Origin: an uncultured Negativicutes bacterium | GTDB taxonomy: Bacteria; Bacillota; Negativicutes; Acidaminococcales; Acidaminococcaceae | Reading direction: 5' to 3' | NCBI GenBank assembly: GCA_947074185.1 | Contig: CAMTOO010000003.1 | Coordinates: 1 to 64,000 of the forward strand | DNA: 64,000 bases | In this document: one piece after another, positions 34,928 through 45,256 of the stretch | How the letters are laid out: each line of letters starts with the position of its first letter | Numbering within the stretch: position 1 is the first letter of the stretch | Notes under the pieces: model-generated | Seen by the model: the letters and a program-made list of their open reading frames with translations, nothing else | Databases searched by the model: none | Told to the model about the DNA's origin: nothing | Program-made: the position numbers and the translations under genes

Positions 34928-36301
34928 TTAAGTAATATTTTTTAATACTTCTTTTTGAACATCAGTTAATACCGATGGTTCAACAATATCTTTCATATAT
35001 TCCCATTGTTTTTTAGATGCAATCATCTGTGTTGAATGCCAGTAAAGTGCTGTCATCTGCACAAAAGCACGCACCATCTCTTGACGTTTTTCGTTGTCGC
35101 CAATTGATTTCAACCAGAGTTTGAGCCACTCATGATAAATTTCATATTCTTCTCTCATAGTAGCACGAGCAACGCCAGTTACTAGGTCTCGTTTTACACG
35201 AATTATGAATTGCATTATATACTCTTGATCTGATTTAGTTCTAGTAGAAACTAAAGCGATATCAAATAAGAATAACATAAATTTATGCCATGGTTGGTAC
35301 AACTCATATGTGCGTTCAAATCCGTCTTTACGGGCATGCATTTGGAAATGCATAGAAAAATCATTAATTACTGCTTTAGTTAAAATTGGATCTTTTTCTT
35401 TAACAAGGAAGCGGCAAATACCATTTAGAAGTAATTTGGTTACATCTGCCCAATCTCTATTTGCCATTTGCGCTGTTAATATGCACCATTCATGTAAGAA
35501 TTTTTGCTTATCAGCTATGGTGAGCTTTTTATCTCTAATAATATGTAAAGATATCCATTTAAGCATAGGTAATGCATCTATATATCTTCTATCTGATGCA
35601 ATAAATAGTAAATCTAAAACAAAAGACATCATCGTAGTACCTACGAGCACTCTTTTTTCTGTAGCATAATGTATTGCAACTTTAGATATTACTGTAGCAA
35701 AGGCATTATAGTTTTTCATTCGTGCTGCCATACCTGCAATTTGTTGCAACATTGTTAATGAAGTCTTTTCTACTTCTTCATCAGCATCTATTACTAAATC
35801 GCAAGTTAAGTAATTGATGGAATCAGCACAATAAAATGCCAAATCATCTAAATCACTTTTAAGCGCTACACAAGCAATCATCCCTAAAAGTTCTAAGGTA
35901 TGTATTCTTTTTTCTTTATGTTGCCAGGCAATATTCTTCAATGCTTCAAGTGTATTGCTAGCTGCTTCAATATTTTTTCTGCGTAAGTAAAAAATAGCAG
36001 CATCTTTTACACTCTCACAAGCTCCATCTACATAAACACCGTTATTGGTTAATACAGACATTTTTTCTATACAGGTATTTGTAGCTTCACCTATACTGTG
36101 TTTGACTGTTCTTGTCATTACTGTATCAACTTGCATTTCTTGCAACATTTGTAAATTATTTATTAGTGATCGAAGTATTTCTTCATCTTCAACTGAATAA
36201 GCTGTAGATTCACTATCAACTACTTTTGCAAGACGTTTAACGTCATCAAGTGTTTTTTGGAGAGTCGGCGCATGTATTACCTTTAATGAATCGTCTACCA
36301 T
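34928..36301 (-). CDS. Unknown all-helical protein
   Basis: A 457-residue soluble protein that I do not recognise. It is almost wholly alpha-helical, with many leucine-rich amphipathic segments that suggest a helical-repeat scaffold (TPR-like or HEAT-like), e.g. KNIEAASNTLEALKNIA, DDLAFYCADSINYL and YHEWLKLWLKSIGDNEKR. No signal peptide, membrane helix or catalytic signature is seen. It is 18 bp after pyk and probably the last gene of etfB-etfA-pyk. It ends directly before the pyr promoter and no terminator is evident. Confidence 0.8.
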   Translation of the reverse strand: MVDDSLKVIHAPTLQKTLDDVKRLAKVVDSESTAYSVEDEEILRSLINNLQMLQEMQVDTVMTRTVKHSIGEATNTCIEKMSVLTNNGVYVDGACESVKDAAIFYLRRKNIEAASNTLEALKNIAWQHKEKRIHTLELLGMIACVALKSDLDDLAFYCADSINYLTCDLVIDADEEVEKTSLTMLQQIAGMAARMKNYNAFATVISKVAIHYATEKRVLVGTTMMSFVLDLLFIASDRRYIDALPMLKWISLHIIRDKKLTIADKQKFLHEWCILTAQMANRDWADVTKLLLNGICRFLVKEKDPILTKAVINDFSMHFQMHARKDGFERTYELYQPWHKFMLFLFDIALVSTRTKSDQEYIMQFIIRVKRDLVTGVARATMREEYEIYHEWLKLWLKSIGDNEKRQEMVRAFVQMTALYWHSTQMIASKKQWEYMKDIVEPSVLTDVQKEVLKNIT

Positions 36302-36319
36302 AACGAACTCCCTTTTATA

Positions 36320-38071
36320 TTATTGTATATTTATTATTCCCTCATAAACAATACCGGCTACTGTATCAACAGTTATATCTGATCCATCTGGTATTGCAAT
36401 AGTTGCATTAGATGCACCTACTATTACAGGTATACCGAAGTTGACTCCTACAATCGCAACAGAAGATGTTAAACCACCTTCTTCGGCAACGATAGCAGAC
36501 GCTTTGGTTGCATATTTTACAGCCTCGTCATTTAAAACATCTACAACAAGGATCATGCCTTCTTTAAATTTAGTTTCAAAATCTTCTTGTGTGAGACATA
36601 CGCAAGCTTTGCCTGTAATAGGTTTTTTGCCGATACCCATGCCTGTAATTAAGTTTTTACCCAATGTAACCACCTTTATTAAATTTGTACTACCTGGTAC
36701 CCCTATTGGTACACCAGCTGTAACAATAATTGTATCACCTTGCTTGCAAAGCTCTTTTCCTACTGCTGCTTTAATAGATAAATCTATCATTTCATCTGTA
36801 TTCTTAGAATATGGTCCTAAGATTGGTACTACACCCCAAAAAAGTTGCATAGCCTTTACTTTTTCCGGCACTCTTGTTACTGCTATAACCTTGCAAGAAG
36901 GTCTATACTTAGCAATCATTCGTGCAGTTTCGCCAGATTCAGTTATTGTAAGAATAGCATCAGCATTAATTTCTTCTGCAACTTGTACGCAAGCATGACT
37001 AATTGCTTCTGTACTACCTGCACGATTTCTAATGCCTTTACTTTCAAAAATTTCTTTATAATTTAGTGCCCCTTCGGTTGTTTGCGCAATAGTTGCCATT
37101 GTTCTAACAGCTTCTAAAGGATATTTACCTGATGCAGTTTCACCACTCAACATGATGTTATCTGTTCCATCGAATATTGCATTAGCAACGTCGCTTGTTT
37201 CTGCCCTTGTAGCACGATAACTATTTACCATACTTTCTAGCATTTGCGTTGCGGTAATAACAGGTTTCCCTGCTAAATTACATTCTTTAATAATTTCTTT
37301 TTGTGCTAGAGGAATTGATTCCGCAGGCATTTCTACCCCTAAATCTCCTCTTGCTACCATAATACCTTCACTAACTTCAATTATTTCTTGGATATTTCTA
37401 ACACCAGCAGCATTTTCTATTTTTGGAATAATTCCCATCTTAGAACCATGAGATTCTAATACTTTTCTTATAGACATTACATCTTCTGCTTTTTGCACGA
37501 AAGATGCTGCTACATATTCCATATTATTTTTTATCGCAAACAAAAGATCTTTTTCATCTTGTTCTGATAAAAATGGTAATTGGAGTTCTATACCTGGACA
37601 AGCAACTCTTTTACGTGAAGAGAGTACTCCGCCATGAATAACTTTAGTATAAATTTTAGGGCCATCTATTTTTTCTACTTCTAAAGCTAAAAGTCCATCG
37701 GATAATAAAATAGTATCTCCTGGTTTAACTTCATTAGGTAGACCTAAATAATTAACCTGAGATATCTCTTTAGTTCCTTCTATTTCTTCTGTAGTAAGAC
37801 AGAACTTGTCACCATCAACAAGTGTTACACTTCCATCTTTAAAGATACCTAAACGCATTTCTGGACCTTTGGTATCTGCAAGCAAAGCAACTGGTTTGTT
37901 GGCTTTTGCAGAAGCTTCACGAACTAAATCAATTCGTACTTGATGATCTTCATGTGTACCATGGGAAAAATTGAAGCGAGCTATATCCATACCCGCTTCA
38001 ATCATTTTAGTTAAAAGTTCTAAATTATCAGTACTTGGTCCTACGGTGCAAATAATCTTCGTTTTTTTCAT
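36320..38071 (-). CDS. pyk: Pyruvate kinase with C-terminal PEP-utilizer domain
   Basis: 583 residues. The catalytic barrel (about 1-340) has KIICTVGPSTDN, RFNFSHGTHEDH, the Mg/K motif IPKIENAAGVRNIQEI and MVARGDLGVEMP. The C-terminal allosteric domain follows to about 470. An extra PEP-utilizer mobile domain (about 480-583), typical of Firmicute enzymes, ends the protein. In this domain the usual TSHAA histidine region reads GGLTSSVAIVGV, so the phosphorylatable His is replaced by Ser. It converts PEP and ADP to pyruvate and ATP, and lies downstream of etfA by 45 bp. Confidence 0.97.
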   Translation of the reverse strand: MKKTKIICTVGPSTDNLELLTKMIEAGMDIARFNFSHGTHEDHQVRIDLVREASAKANKPVALLADTKGPEMRLGIFKDGSVTLVDGDKFCLTTEEIEGTKEISQVNYLGLPNEVKPGDTILLSDGLLALEVEKIDGPKIYTKVIHGGVLSSRKRVACPGIELQLPFLSEQDEKDLLFAIKNNMEYVAASFVQKAEDVMSIRKVLESHGSKMGIIPKIENAAGVRNIQEIIEVSEGIMVARGDLGVEMPAESIPLAQKEIIKECNLAGKPVITATQMLESMVNSYRATRAETSDVANAIFDGTDNIMLSGETASGKYPLEAVRTMATIAQTTEGALNYKEIFESKGIRNRAGSTEAISHACVQVAEEINADAILTITESGETARMIAKYRPSCKVIAVTRVPEKVKAMQLFWGVVPILGPYSKNTDEMIDLSIKAAVGKELCKQGDTIIVTAGVPIGVPGSTNLIKVVTLGKNLITGMGIGKKPITGKACVCLTQEDFETKFKEGMILVVDVLNDEAVKYATKASAIVAEEGGLTSSVAIVGVNFGIPVIVGASNATIAIPDGSDITVDTVAGIVYEGIINIQ

Positions 38072-38116
38072 TACACTTACACCCCACTAATTTTAGTTAT
38101 TCTGACTGCTTGTTAT

Positions 38117-39310
38117 TTATGCTTCTTTATATGCTTTGATTTTTGCAATTAGTTTAGGCAAAATCACATTAGCATCGCCAACAATACCATATTGAGCAAC
38201 ACTAAAGATTGGTGCATTTGCATCTTTATTAATAGCAATAACAACATCTGCATCTTTCATGCCAGCTAAATGTTGAATAGCGCCAGATACACCAAGTACA
38301 AAGTAGACTTTAGGCGCAACAGTTTTACCTGATTGACCTACTTGGCTAACGTGACTAATCCAGCTTTCATCTACCGCTGCACGAGAACCAGCTACTGCAC
38401 TATTTTCAAAAAGTGCTGCCAATTCTTCTAATACTTTAAATTTATCTAGGTCACCCATACCGCGACCACCACAACAGATAACTTCAGCATCTTCAATTTT
38501 AATGCCATTACCTGAAGTTAAATTTTCTTTTTTAACAATAGTAACTTTTGGTGTGATTGCATTTTTCACTTGATAGTTTACTACTTCGCCTGTACGGGAA
38601 GCATCTGGTTCTAAACCTTTGAAAACTTTAGGTCTAACAGATCCCATTTGTGGGCGATGTTCGTCACAAATAATAGTTGCCAAAATATTGCCACCTAATG
38701 CCGGACGAGTCCATTCAACAATTTTGCTGTCAGTAATATCAAGAGCTGTACAATCTGCACAAAGTCCTGTGTGTAAACGAGCAGCCACGCGAGGTGCTAA
38801 ATCACGACCATCTACAGTTGCTCCGAAAAGTACTGCATTTGGTTTGTATTCATTTGCTAATTCACAAAAAGCATTTGTATATAATTCGTTGTTGTAATCT
38901 GCATATTCTGCGCCACTAACTACGTATACTTTATCAGCACCTGCTGCAATCAATTCTTGAGGAATGCTACCTGCATCGCCTGCAATAAGAACTGCGCAAC
39001 ATTTTTCGTTAGCTTTTTTAGAAAGTTCTTGAGCTACACTTAGGAGTTCAAAAGAAACGCCCATTGGTTTACCTTCTTCAAGTTCAACCATAACCCAAAT
39101 ATCGCTACCTTCATTATTACTTACTTCACGAGTTACTTCTTTTTTAGAAATAGCTTCTACTGGGCACTCGCTAATACAAGCGCCACAAACAACACAACTA
39201 TCTTGATTTATAATTGCTTTACCAGCATCCATTGTAAGCGCGCCCGTTGGGCATACTGCGATGCAAGATTCACAACCAATACATTTATCTTTATCTACAT
39301 TAATTGCCAT
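38117..39310 (-). CDS. etfA: Electron transfer flavoprotein alpha subunit with ferredoxin domain
   Basis: About 397 residues. The N-terminus has a two-cluster ferredoxin domain, CIGCESCIAVCPTGAL and CVVCGACISECPVEAI. A short linker is followed by the ETF alpha/beta domain and the FAD-binding C-terminal domain (ICCGGRGMGDLDKF, GSRAAVDESWISHVSQVGQSG, VYFVLGVSGAIQHLAGM). Such ferredoxin-fused EtfA subunits occur in electron-bifurcating ETF complexes of anaerobes. The start at 39310 is chosen for its GAGGTG spacing; the frame opens at 39319. No acyl-CoA or lactate dehydrogenase gene is adjacent, so the partner is unknown. Confidence 0.95.
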   Translation of the reverse strand: MAINVDKDKCIGCESCIAVCPTGALTMDAGKAIINQDSCVVCGACISECPVEAISKKEVTREVSNNEGSDIWVMVELEEGKPMGVSFELLSVAQELSKKANEKCCAVLIAGDAGSIPQELIAAGADKVYVVSGAEYADYNNELYTNAFCELANEYKPNAVLFGATVDGRDLAPRVAARLHTGLCADCTALDITDSKIVEWTRPALGGNILATIICDEHRPQMGSVRPKVFKGLEPDASRTGEVVNYQVKNAITPKVTIVKKENLTSGNGIKIEDAEVICCGGRGMGDLDKFKVLEELAALFENSAVAGSRAAVDESWISHVSQVGQSGKTVAPKVYFVLGVSGAIQHLAGMKDADVVIAINKDANAPIFSVAQYGIVGDANVILPKLIAKIKAYKEA

Positions 39311-39320
39311 ATCATTCACC

Positions 39321-40115
39321 TCAGCGTGTAATTATTTGAGCGCCAACAAGTTTTTCAACTAACATGTCTACTGCTTTGTCTGCGTCTTCTTCGTTAATGA
39401 TTTCACTTTCGATTTTCGCAACTTGAGGAGTAAATACTTTTACTACTTTAGTTGGAGAACCTGCAAGACCTACTGTCTTTTCATCTACAGCAACATCTGC
39501 ACCAGTTAAAACAGGAATTTCTGTTTTACGAGCTTTCATTTTGCCTTTGATACTAGCAAAACGTGGTTCTTTTTCTGCTCTTGTTACTGTTACAAGTACT
39601 GGTCCTGCAACCGCTAAGGTTTGAGCTGTACTTTCGTTTTCACGTTCTACTAAGAATTTACCATCTTCAAACGCTACCTTCATTGCACAAGTAACTTGTG
39701 GAATGCCAAGTAGTTCTGCGATTTCTGGACCAACTTGTGCAGTATCGCCGTCAATAGCTTGCTTACCACAAAGGATTAAATCATATTCCCCTGCTGCTTT
39801 AATTGCATTTGCTAAAGCGATACTAGTTGCTAAGGTATCAGAACCTGCAAATACACGATCGCTTAAAAGTACTGCTTCGTCTGCTCCAAGAGCAATTGCA
39901 TCTTTTAAAACATCTTTTGCTTGTTCTGGTCCCATTGATACAACCTTTACGTTAGCTCCTGTTGCATCTTTTAGAATAAGAGCTGTTTCAAGAGCTTGTG
40001 CATCATATGGATTCATGATGTTTTCTACACCATCACGGATAAGTGTATTTGTTTCTGGATTAAGTTTTACTTTTTCAGTATCTGGTACTTGTTTTACACA
40101 TACTATAATATTCAT
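39321..40115 (-). CDS. etfB: Electron transfer flavoprotein beta subunit
   Basis: 264 residues with the EtfB signature: IIVCVKQVPDTEKVKL, NPYDAQALETALILKD, VVSMGP, LCGKQAIDGDTAQVGPEIAELLGIP and RFASIKGKMKARK. It holds AMP or, in bifurcating ETFs, a second FAD. Precedes etfA, behind a promoter at 40149-40178. Confidence 0.97.
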   Translation of the reverse strand: MNIIVCVKQVPDTEKVKLNPETNTLIRDGVENIMNPYDAQALETALILKDATGANVKVVSMGPEQAKDVLKDAIALGADEAVLLSDRVFAGSDTLATSIALANAIKAAGEYDLILCGKQAIDGDTAQVGPEIAELLGIPQVTCAMKVAFEDGKFLVERENESTAQTLAVAGPVLVTVTRAEKEPRFASIKGKMKARKTEIPVLTGADVAVDEKTVGLAGSPTKVVKVFTPQVAKIESEIINEEDADKAVDMLVEKLVGAQIITR

Positions 40116-40148
40116 TCCAGTCCTCCTCGTTTAAAACATATTCATAAT

Positions 40149-40178
40149 ATAATAACATTTTTCGCTACTTTCTTGCAA
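40149..40178 (-). promoter_or_regulatory. etfBA promoter
   Basis: The minus strand has TTGCAA (40173-40178), an 18-base spacer, then TATTAT (40149-40154), about 33 bases upstream of the etfB start. Confidence 0.65.
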
Positions 40179-40203
40179 GATTTCTTTCTTATTTATATAA
40201 GTT

Positions 40204-43200
40204 TTATTTCACAATGACAGAGTTTTCTCCTAAAAGTTTTTCTAAATCCAATTTAAGTTGAGGATTTTCAGCATCTACAGCAAACCCATCATTAACACGA
40301 ATAGATTTTTTTGTAGCCATTAAATGCATAACGATCGGAGTATCTCCCTTATAGCGTTTGAATACTTCTGCTAATTGCTTTTGCATCTCAGAAGTTTCTG
40401 CTGCTTCAAGTATTTTTAAATGCAGCAATTTACCTGAATATGCTTTTTGTGATTCTTTAGACTTTTGATCACCTGTGTTTACTTCTTGATAGTAAGTTTC
40501 TGTTTTAGGTTTTCCTTTAGGCTTACCATGTAAAGCATCAAGGGCAGCAAGTTCTGCAGGTGTAAGATTTTCATCTTCTACTAAAGCTTCAATCTTAAGT
40601 GCATTAATGCGACGTTCTCTTTCATTAATCATAAAACGTCCATTAATGCTAATAACTTGATTTTCTGACATATAACGTGCATATTCTGTGTAAGTTCTTG
40701 GAAAAACTAAAACTTCTATCTTACCTGTAAAGTCTTCTAAGGTAAGAACTGCCATAGAATCACCTTTTTTTGTAACCATGTTTTTACAAGCAGAAATAAT
40801 CCCTGCAACATTAACAAATTCACCATCTTCTACTTCTGGAGTTTCTTCCATAAATGTATATAAAGGAGTGTATTTAGTAATAGATTTTTTATAATCATCT
40901 AATGGATGTCCCGTAACATAGAAACCAATTAAATCTTTTTCGTTTTGCAAAATAAGTTTCTTTGGCATTTCGTCTAAAACAGGTAATTCCACTGTATTCA
41001 CTTCTTCAAAACTATCATCTGCAAAAAGCCCCATTTGACCGCTATTACTATCTTTTTGGTGGCGCAACCCTAAATCCAAAACATTTTCATGAATAGCGAG
41101 CAATTGAGAACGCTTTGCGCCAAGTGAATCAAAAGCACCACACTTAATTAAATTCTCAATAACGCGTTTGTTCAAACCAGCTTTATTAACGCGTTTGCAA
41201 AAATCAAGGAGTGATTTAAATACGCCATCTTTTTTACGAGCAGCAACAATAGACTCAATCGTGCCATCTCCTACACTTTTTATTCCTGCAAAGCCAAAAC
41301 GTATTGCACCTTCTTCAACTGAAAAATCTGCAACACTTTTATTTACATCTGGCGCTAGAACTTTAATGCCTCTTTCGCGGCAAACAGCGATATACCAACT
41401 CATTTTACCAACATCGCCAGATATGCTGCTTAGAAAAGCTGCAAAAAACTCTGCTGGATAATGTGCTTTTAAATACGCGGTTTGATATGCAACTAAAGCA
41501 TAAGCAACAGAGTGAGATTTGTTAAAACCATAACCAGCAAAATGTTGGAGCAAACCAAATATTTTTTCACTTTGTTCTTCTGGAATATTATGGAGTTTCT
41601 TAGCACCCTCAATGAATTTTTCTTTCATAGAGTCTAGTTCTTTAGCTTTTTTCTTACCCATCGCACGTCTTAAAATATCTGCTTCACCAAGGCTAAAGCC
41701 TGCTAAAACAGAAGTTGTTTTCATTACTTGTTCTTGGTAAAGCACTACGCCGTAAGTATCTGCTAAAACTTCATCTAAAAGAGGATGCATAGATTCTGCT
41801 GTTTTATGTCCATGACGACCTTGAATAAAGTCGTCTGCCATGCCTGTTCCAAGCGGACCAGGTCTATAAAGCGCAACTAATGGAATTAAATCTTTAAAAT
41901 CTTCCGGTCCTAAATCTACAACTAGTTTAGTCATGCCGCTACTTTCAAGCTGGAATACACCTTGAGTATCACCTTTTGCTAGCATTTCACAAGTAGCTTT
42001 ATCATCTAGAGGAATATCATCAATGTCAATTTCAACTCCAGAATTTTCTTTGATAAATTTAAGAGTATCACCAATAACTGTTAAAGTTCTAAGACCTAAA
42101 AAGTCCATCTTTAACAAGCCCATTTCATCTACTTTATCTTTATCGTATTGAGTCGTTATCATACGACCAATTACTTCATCTTCATCTGCTGCCAATTGCA
42201 ACGGAACGTAATTTTTTAAATCTTGTGGTGCAATAACTACCCCAGCAGCATGAGTTCCACTGTTTCGTGGCAATCCCTCAACACTTTTTGCAATGTCGAT
42301 TAAGCGTTGTACTTCTGGATCATTATCATACATTTCTTTTAAGTCTTTAGTCATAGTTAAAGCACGTTCAAGGGTAATCCCTAGTTCACGCGGAACTGCT
42401 TTAGCTATCATATCAACTTTTGGTAATGGAATATCAAGTGCACGCCCTACATCTCTTACTGCTGCACGCGCTTGCAAAGTACCAAAGGTAATAATAAGCG
42501 CAACATGATCACTACCATATTTATCAATAACATATCTAATAACTTCTATCCGGCGCTTATAACAGAAGTCCGTATCAATATCAGGCATACTTACTCTTTC
42601 AGGATTTAAGAAACGTTCAAAAAGCAAATCATATTTTGTTGGTTCAACATTAGTGATATGTAATAAATATGCTACGATACTTCCTGCTGCAGAGCCACGT
42701 CCTGGTCCAACAGGAATTTGAATTTCTGGTAAACGACAGAAGTTAATGAAATCCCATACTATTAAAAAGTATGCTGCATATCCCATTGTTTTAATAATAT
42801 CTAACTCATAGTCAATACGTTCAAAAAGTTCTTTTTCCTTTGCCTTGCGCAATTCGGCATCTTCAATTGCATCTAAATCTTTTGCATAACGAGCTTTAAA
42901 ACTTTCCATACATAGGAAACGTAAATATTCATCTGCATTATTATTGAAACCTTCTGGAATCGGAAATTCCGGTAACAAAAGATTTCCAAAAGAAAGTTCT
43001 ACATTACAACGAGCTGCGATTTCATTAGTAACTTCTAAAGCAGCTAAATCATTAGGAAACCGTTCTGCCATTTCTTCATAGCTTTTCAAATAAAAATGAT
43101 CATTTGCAAATTTCATGCGAGCTGGATCATCTACTGTTTTAGCCATTTGAATACACATCAAAACATCTTGTGCTTCTGCGTCTTCTTTTTTTACATAATG

Positions 43201-43815
43201 TAAGTCATTAGTTGCAACTAATCTAACACCATATTTTTCGCTATATTTTTTTAATTGTTCTCTAACAATTTTTTCTTCGTCTAGATCGTGATGCTGAATT
43301 TCAAAGAAGTAGTTTTCTTTACCGAATATATCTATATATTCTTCAATTAAACGTTCTGCTTTTGGAAAATCCCCTTGCAATATAGCTACTGGAACTTCGC
43401 CAGCAATACACGCACTAAGACAAATAAGTCCTTTGCTGTATTGGCGCAAAAGGTCCTTATCTACACGTGGTTTATAATAAAACCCTTCTGTATAACCTAA
43501 AGATACTATTTTCATTAAATTATGATAACCTTCTTCATTTTCCGCTAACAAAATTAAATGATACATACCTTCTTTATTGTCTCTGTTAAACCTTGATTCA
43601 CTTGCTACATATATTTCGCAACCGATAATAGGTTTAATACCTTGTTTTTTTGCTTCTTGATAGAAACTGATAACCCCATACATGTTTCCGTGGTCAGTAA
43701 TAGCGATGCTGTCCATACCTAACTCTTTTGCACGTGCAATGAGTTCTGCTGGTTTGGAAGCACCGTCTAATAGACTATATTGAGTATGAACATGTAAATG
43801 AGTAAATTTATTCAT
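40204..43815 (-). CDS. dnaE: DNA polymerase III alpha subunit DnaE
   Basis: 1203 residues. N-terminal PHP domain (FTHLHVHTQYSLLDGASK, ITDHGNMYG), polymerase core with VGPGRGSAAGSIVAYLL and the catalytic PDIDTDFC, finger region (VYQEQVM, RRAMGKKK), helix-hairpin-helix and an OB-fold domain (VNVAGIISACKNMVTKKGDSMAVLTLEDFTGKIEVLVFP). It extends primers and replicates DNA. Located 6 bp after the SSS symporter gene, with which it may be co-transcribed. Confidence 0.97.
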   Translation of the reverse strand: MNKFTHLHVHTQYSLLDGASKPAELIARAKELGMDSIAITDHGNMYGVISFYQEAKKQGIKPIIGCEIYVASESRFNRDNKEGMYHLILLAENEEGYHNLMKIVSLGYTEGFYYKPRVDKDLLRQYSKGLICLSACIAGEVPVAILQGDFPKAERLIEEYIDIFGKENYFFEIQHHDLDEEKIVREQLKKYSEKYGVRLVATNDLHYVKKEDAEAQDVLMCIQMAKTVDDPARMKFANDHFYLKSYEEMAERFPNDLAALEVTNEIAARCNVELSFGNLLLPEFPIPEGFNNNADEYLRFLCMESFKARYAKDLDAIEDAELRKAKEKELFERIDYELDIIKTMGYAAYFLIVWDFINFCRLPEIQIPVGPGRGSAAGSIVAYLLHITNVEPTKYDLLFERFLNPERVSMPDIDTDFCYKRRIEVIRYVIDKYGSDHVALIITFGTLQARAAVRDVGRALDIPLPKVDMIAKAVPRELGITLERALTMTKDLKEMYDNDPEVQRLIDIAKSVEGLPRNSGTHAAGVVIAPQDLKNYVPLQLAADEDEVIGRMITTQYDKDKVDEMGLLKMDFLGLRTLTVIGDTLKFIKENSGVEIDIDDIPLDDKATCEMLAKGDTQGVFQLESSGMTKLVVDLGPEDFKDLIPLVALYRPGPLGTGMADDFIQGRHGHKTAESMHPLLDEVLADTYGVVLYQEQVMKTTSVLAGFSLGEADILRRAMGKKKAKELDSMKEKFIEGAKKLHNIPEEQSEKIFGLLQHFAGYGFNKSHSVAYALVAYQTAYLKAHYPAEFFAAFLSSISGDVGKMSWYIAVCRERGIKVLAPDVNKSVADFSVEEGAIRFGFAGIKSVGDGTIESIVAARKKDGVFKSLLDFCKRVNKAGLNKRVIENLIKCGAFDSLGAKRSQLLAIHENVLDLGLRHQKDSNSGQMGLFADDSFEEVNTVELPVLDEMPKKLILQNEKDLIGFYVTGHPLDDYKKSITKYTPLYTFMEETPEVEDGEFVNVAGIISACKNMVTKKGDSMAVLTLEDFTGKIEVLVFPRTYTEYARYMSENQVISINGRFMINERERRINALKIEALVEDENLTPAELAALDALHGKPKGKPKTETYYQEVNTGDQKSKESQKAYSGKLLHLKILEAAETSEMQKQLAEVFKRYKGDTPIVMHLMATKKSIRVNDGFAVDAENPQLKLDLEKLLGENSVIVK

Positions 43816-43821
43816 TAACTA

Positions 43822-45222
43822 TTAAGACCTTTCTACATTACTATCTTTTTTTAATATACCATAAAGTAATCCTGGAACTAAAAATATTAAGTTAAAAGCT
43901 AAACTTGGAAATAGAGTGTTCTGTGCTGTAGGCACTATTAACTTCCAACCTAATGCAACAACTACACCTATTAGCATAGCCAAAAATCCAATTTTAGGTG
44001 GAACCTTACCTTTAGCAAAGACCGCAAAACTTAATGGTAAGAATATACCTGCACCTCTTAAAGCCATTGATAAATAATTCCATTCTAAAACTAAAGAATT
44101 TAGGTGATGGAATACAAAAACTATTGCACCTACTGTTGCTAGAATAACACATATTCTATTAATCCATAAAAGTTTTTTGCTATCTGCAATACCTATGATT
44201 GCCCCAAAGATATCATTTGCTATCATTGTAGCAATACCTAAAGAAAGTCCTGCCATTGATCCTATTGCCGAAAGTAATAATGCAGCAATACCAATACCTC
44301 CTAACCAATCAGGTAGATATGTTAATAAAAACATAGGCAATGCTTCAATAGCTGTCATTTCTGGATGATGTAATTTCATATACATTCCAATAACCACAGA
44401 AGGTAATCCTATTGGTATCGTAATTAAAGCAGCAGTCATACACCCTACTTGAGCAGTTTTGCTGTCTTTGGCAGAAAACAATGCTTGGATATAAGTTTGA
44501 GTTGAAATAACACCTATAATCATTGAAAAGAATGTATATAAGGTTTTCTGCATACCACCACCAACTAAGCTAAACCAAAAATCTTCTGGAAAAGCTTGAT
44601 GCATGCCTTCTAACCCACCCATGTCATTAAATGCGTAAATACTGCCTGCAAATATACTTGCTACTATTAATATTATTTTAAAAAGTCCTGATAAACCAGA
44701 TCCACTAATTCCGCCAAAAAATACAAAAGCAGCTACTATAATAACCATCGTTATCGCTGAACTGACTAGTGATAAATTAAATACCGCTGCTACTAAATGA
44801 ATTGCCGTTAAAGTACTTGCAACAACACTGAAAAATATTCCTGCTGTAGAAGATATACTTGCTACTGGCCCTGCACCTTTTCCATAATTTATAACTAGAA
44901 ATTCAGATATTGTAGTTAATTTACTATCTCTTAATGGTTTAGAATAAAAAATAGCCATAGTAAATAAAGCAATCCCGCTCCCTAGCGTGAACCACCAAGC
45001 ACTTAGCCCTACTGTAAATCCTAATTGAGCTGTGCCAATTGTGGCTGCGCCACCAATCATTGTTCCGAGGATTGCACCACTTACCATAGCTGTTCCAGCT
45101 TTACGTCCACCTATACTATAATCATCTGCAGACTTTACTTTTCGAGCTGCTATAACACCAGGTAGAATCGTAATTATTAATGTTATTAATAAACTTATTA
45201 ATTGTATATGAGAAAGTTTCAT
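43822..45222 (-). CDS. Sodium:solute symporter (SSS family)
   Basis: 466 residues with about 13 hydrophobic helices and the SSS features ADDYSIGGRKAGTAMVSGAILGTMIGGAATIGTAQLGFTVG near the N-terminus. The frame opens at 45285, but GAAAGG with proper spacing supports the ATG at 45222, giving the normal short N-terminal helix. Substrate is unknown; the sequence is divergent from PanF encoded at 50733. Driven by the promoter at 45257. Confidence 0.88.
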   Translation of the reverse strand: MKLSHIQLISLLITLIITILPGVIAARKVKSADDYSIGGRKAGTAMVSGAILGTMIGGAATIGTAQLGFTVGLSAWWFTLGSGIALFTMAIFYSKPLRDSKLTTISEFLVINYGKGAGPVASISSTAGIFFSVVASTLTAIHLVAAVFNLSLVSSAITMVIIVAAFVFFGGISGSGLSGLFKIILIVASIFAGSIYAFNDMGGLEGMHQAFPEDFWFSLVGGGMQKTLYTFFSMIIGVISTQTYIQALFSAKDSKTAQVGCMTAALITIPIGLPSVVIGMYMKLHHPEMTAIEALPMFLLTYLPDWLGGIGIAALLLSAIGSMAGLSLGIATMIANDIFGAIIGIADSKKLLWINRICVILATVGAIVFVFHHLNSLVLEWNYLSMALRGAGIFLPLSFAVFAKGKVPPKIGFLAMLIGVVVALGWKLIVPTAQNTLFPSLAFNLIFLVPGLLYGILKKDSNVERS

Positions 45223-45256
45223 AATGTACCTTTCTTTAATAACCTTTATAAAAATA

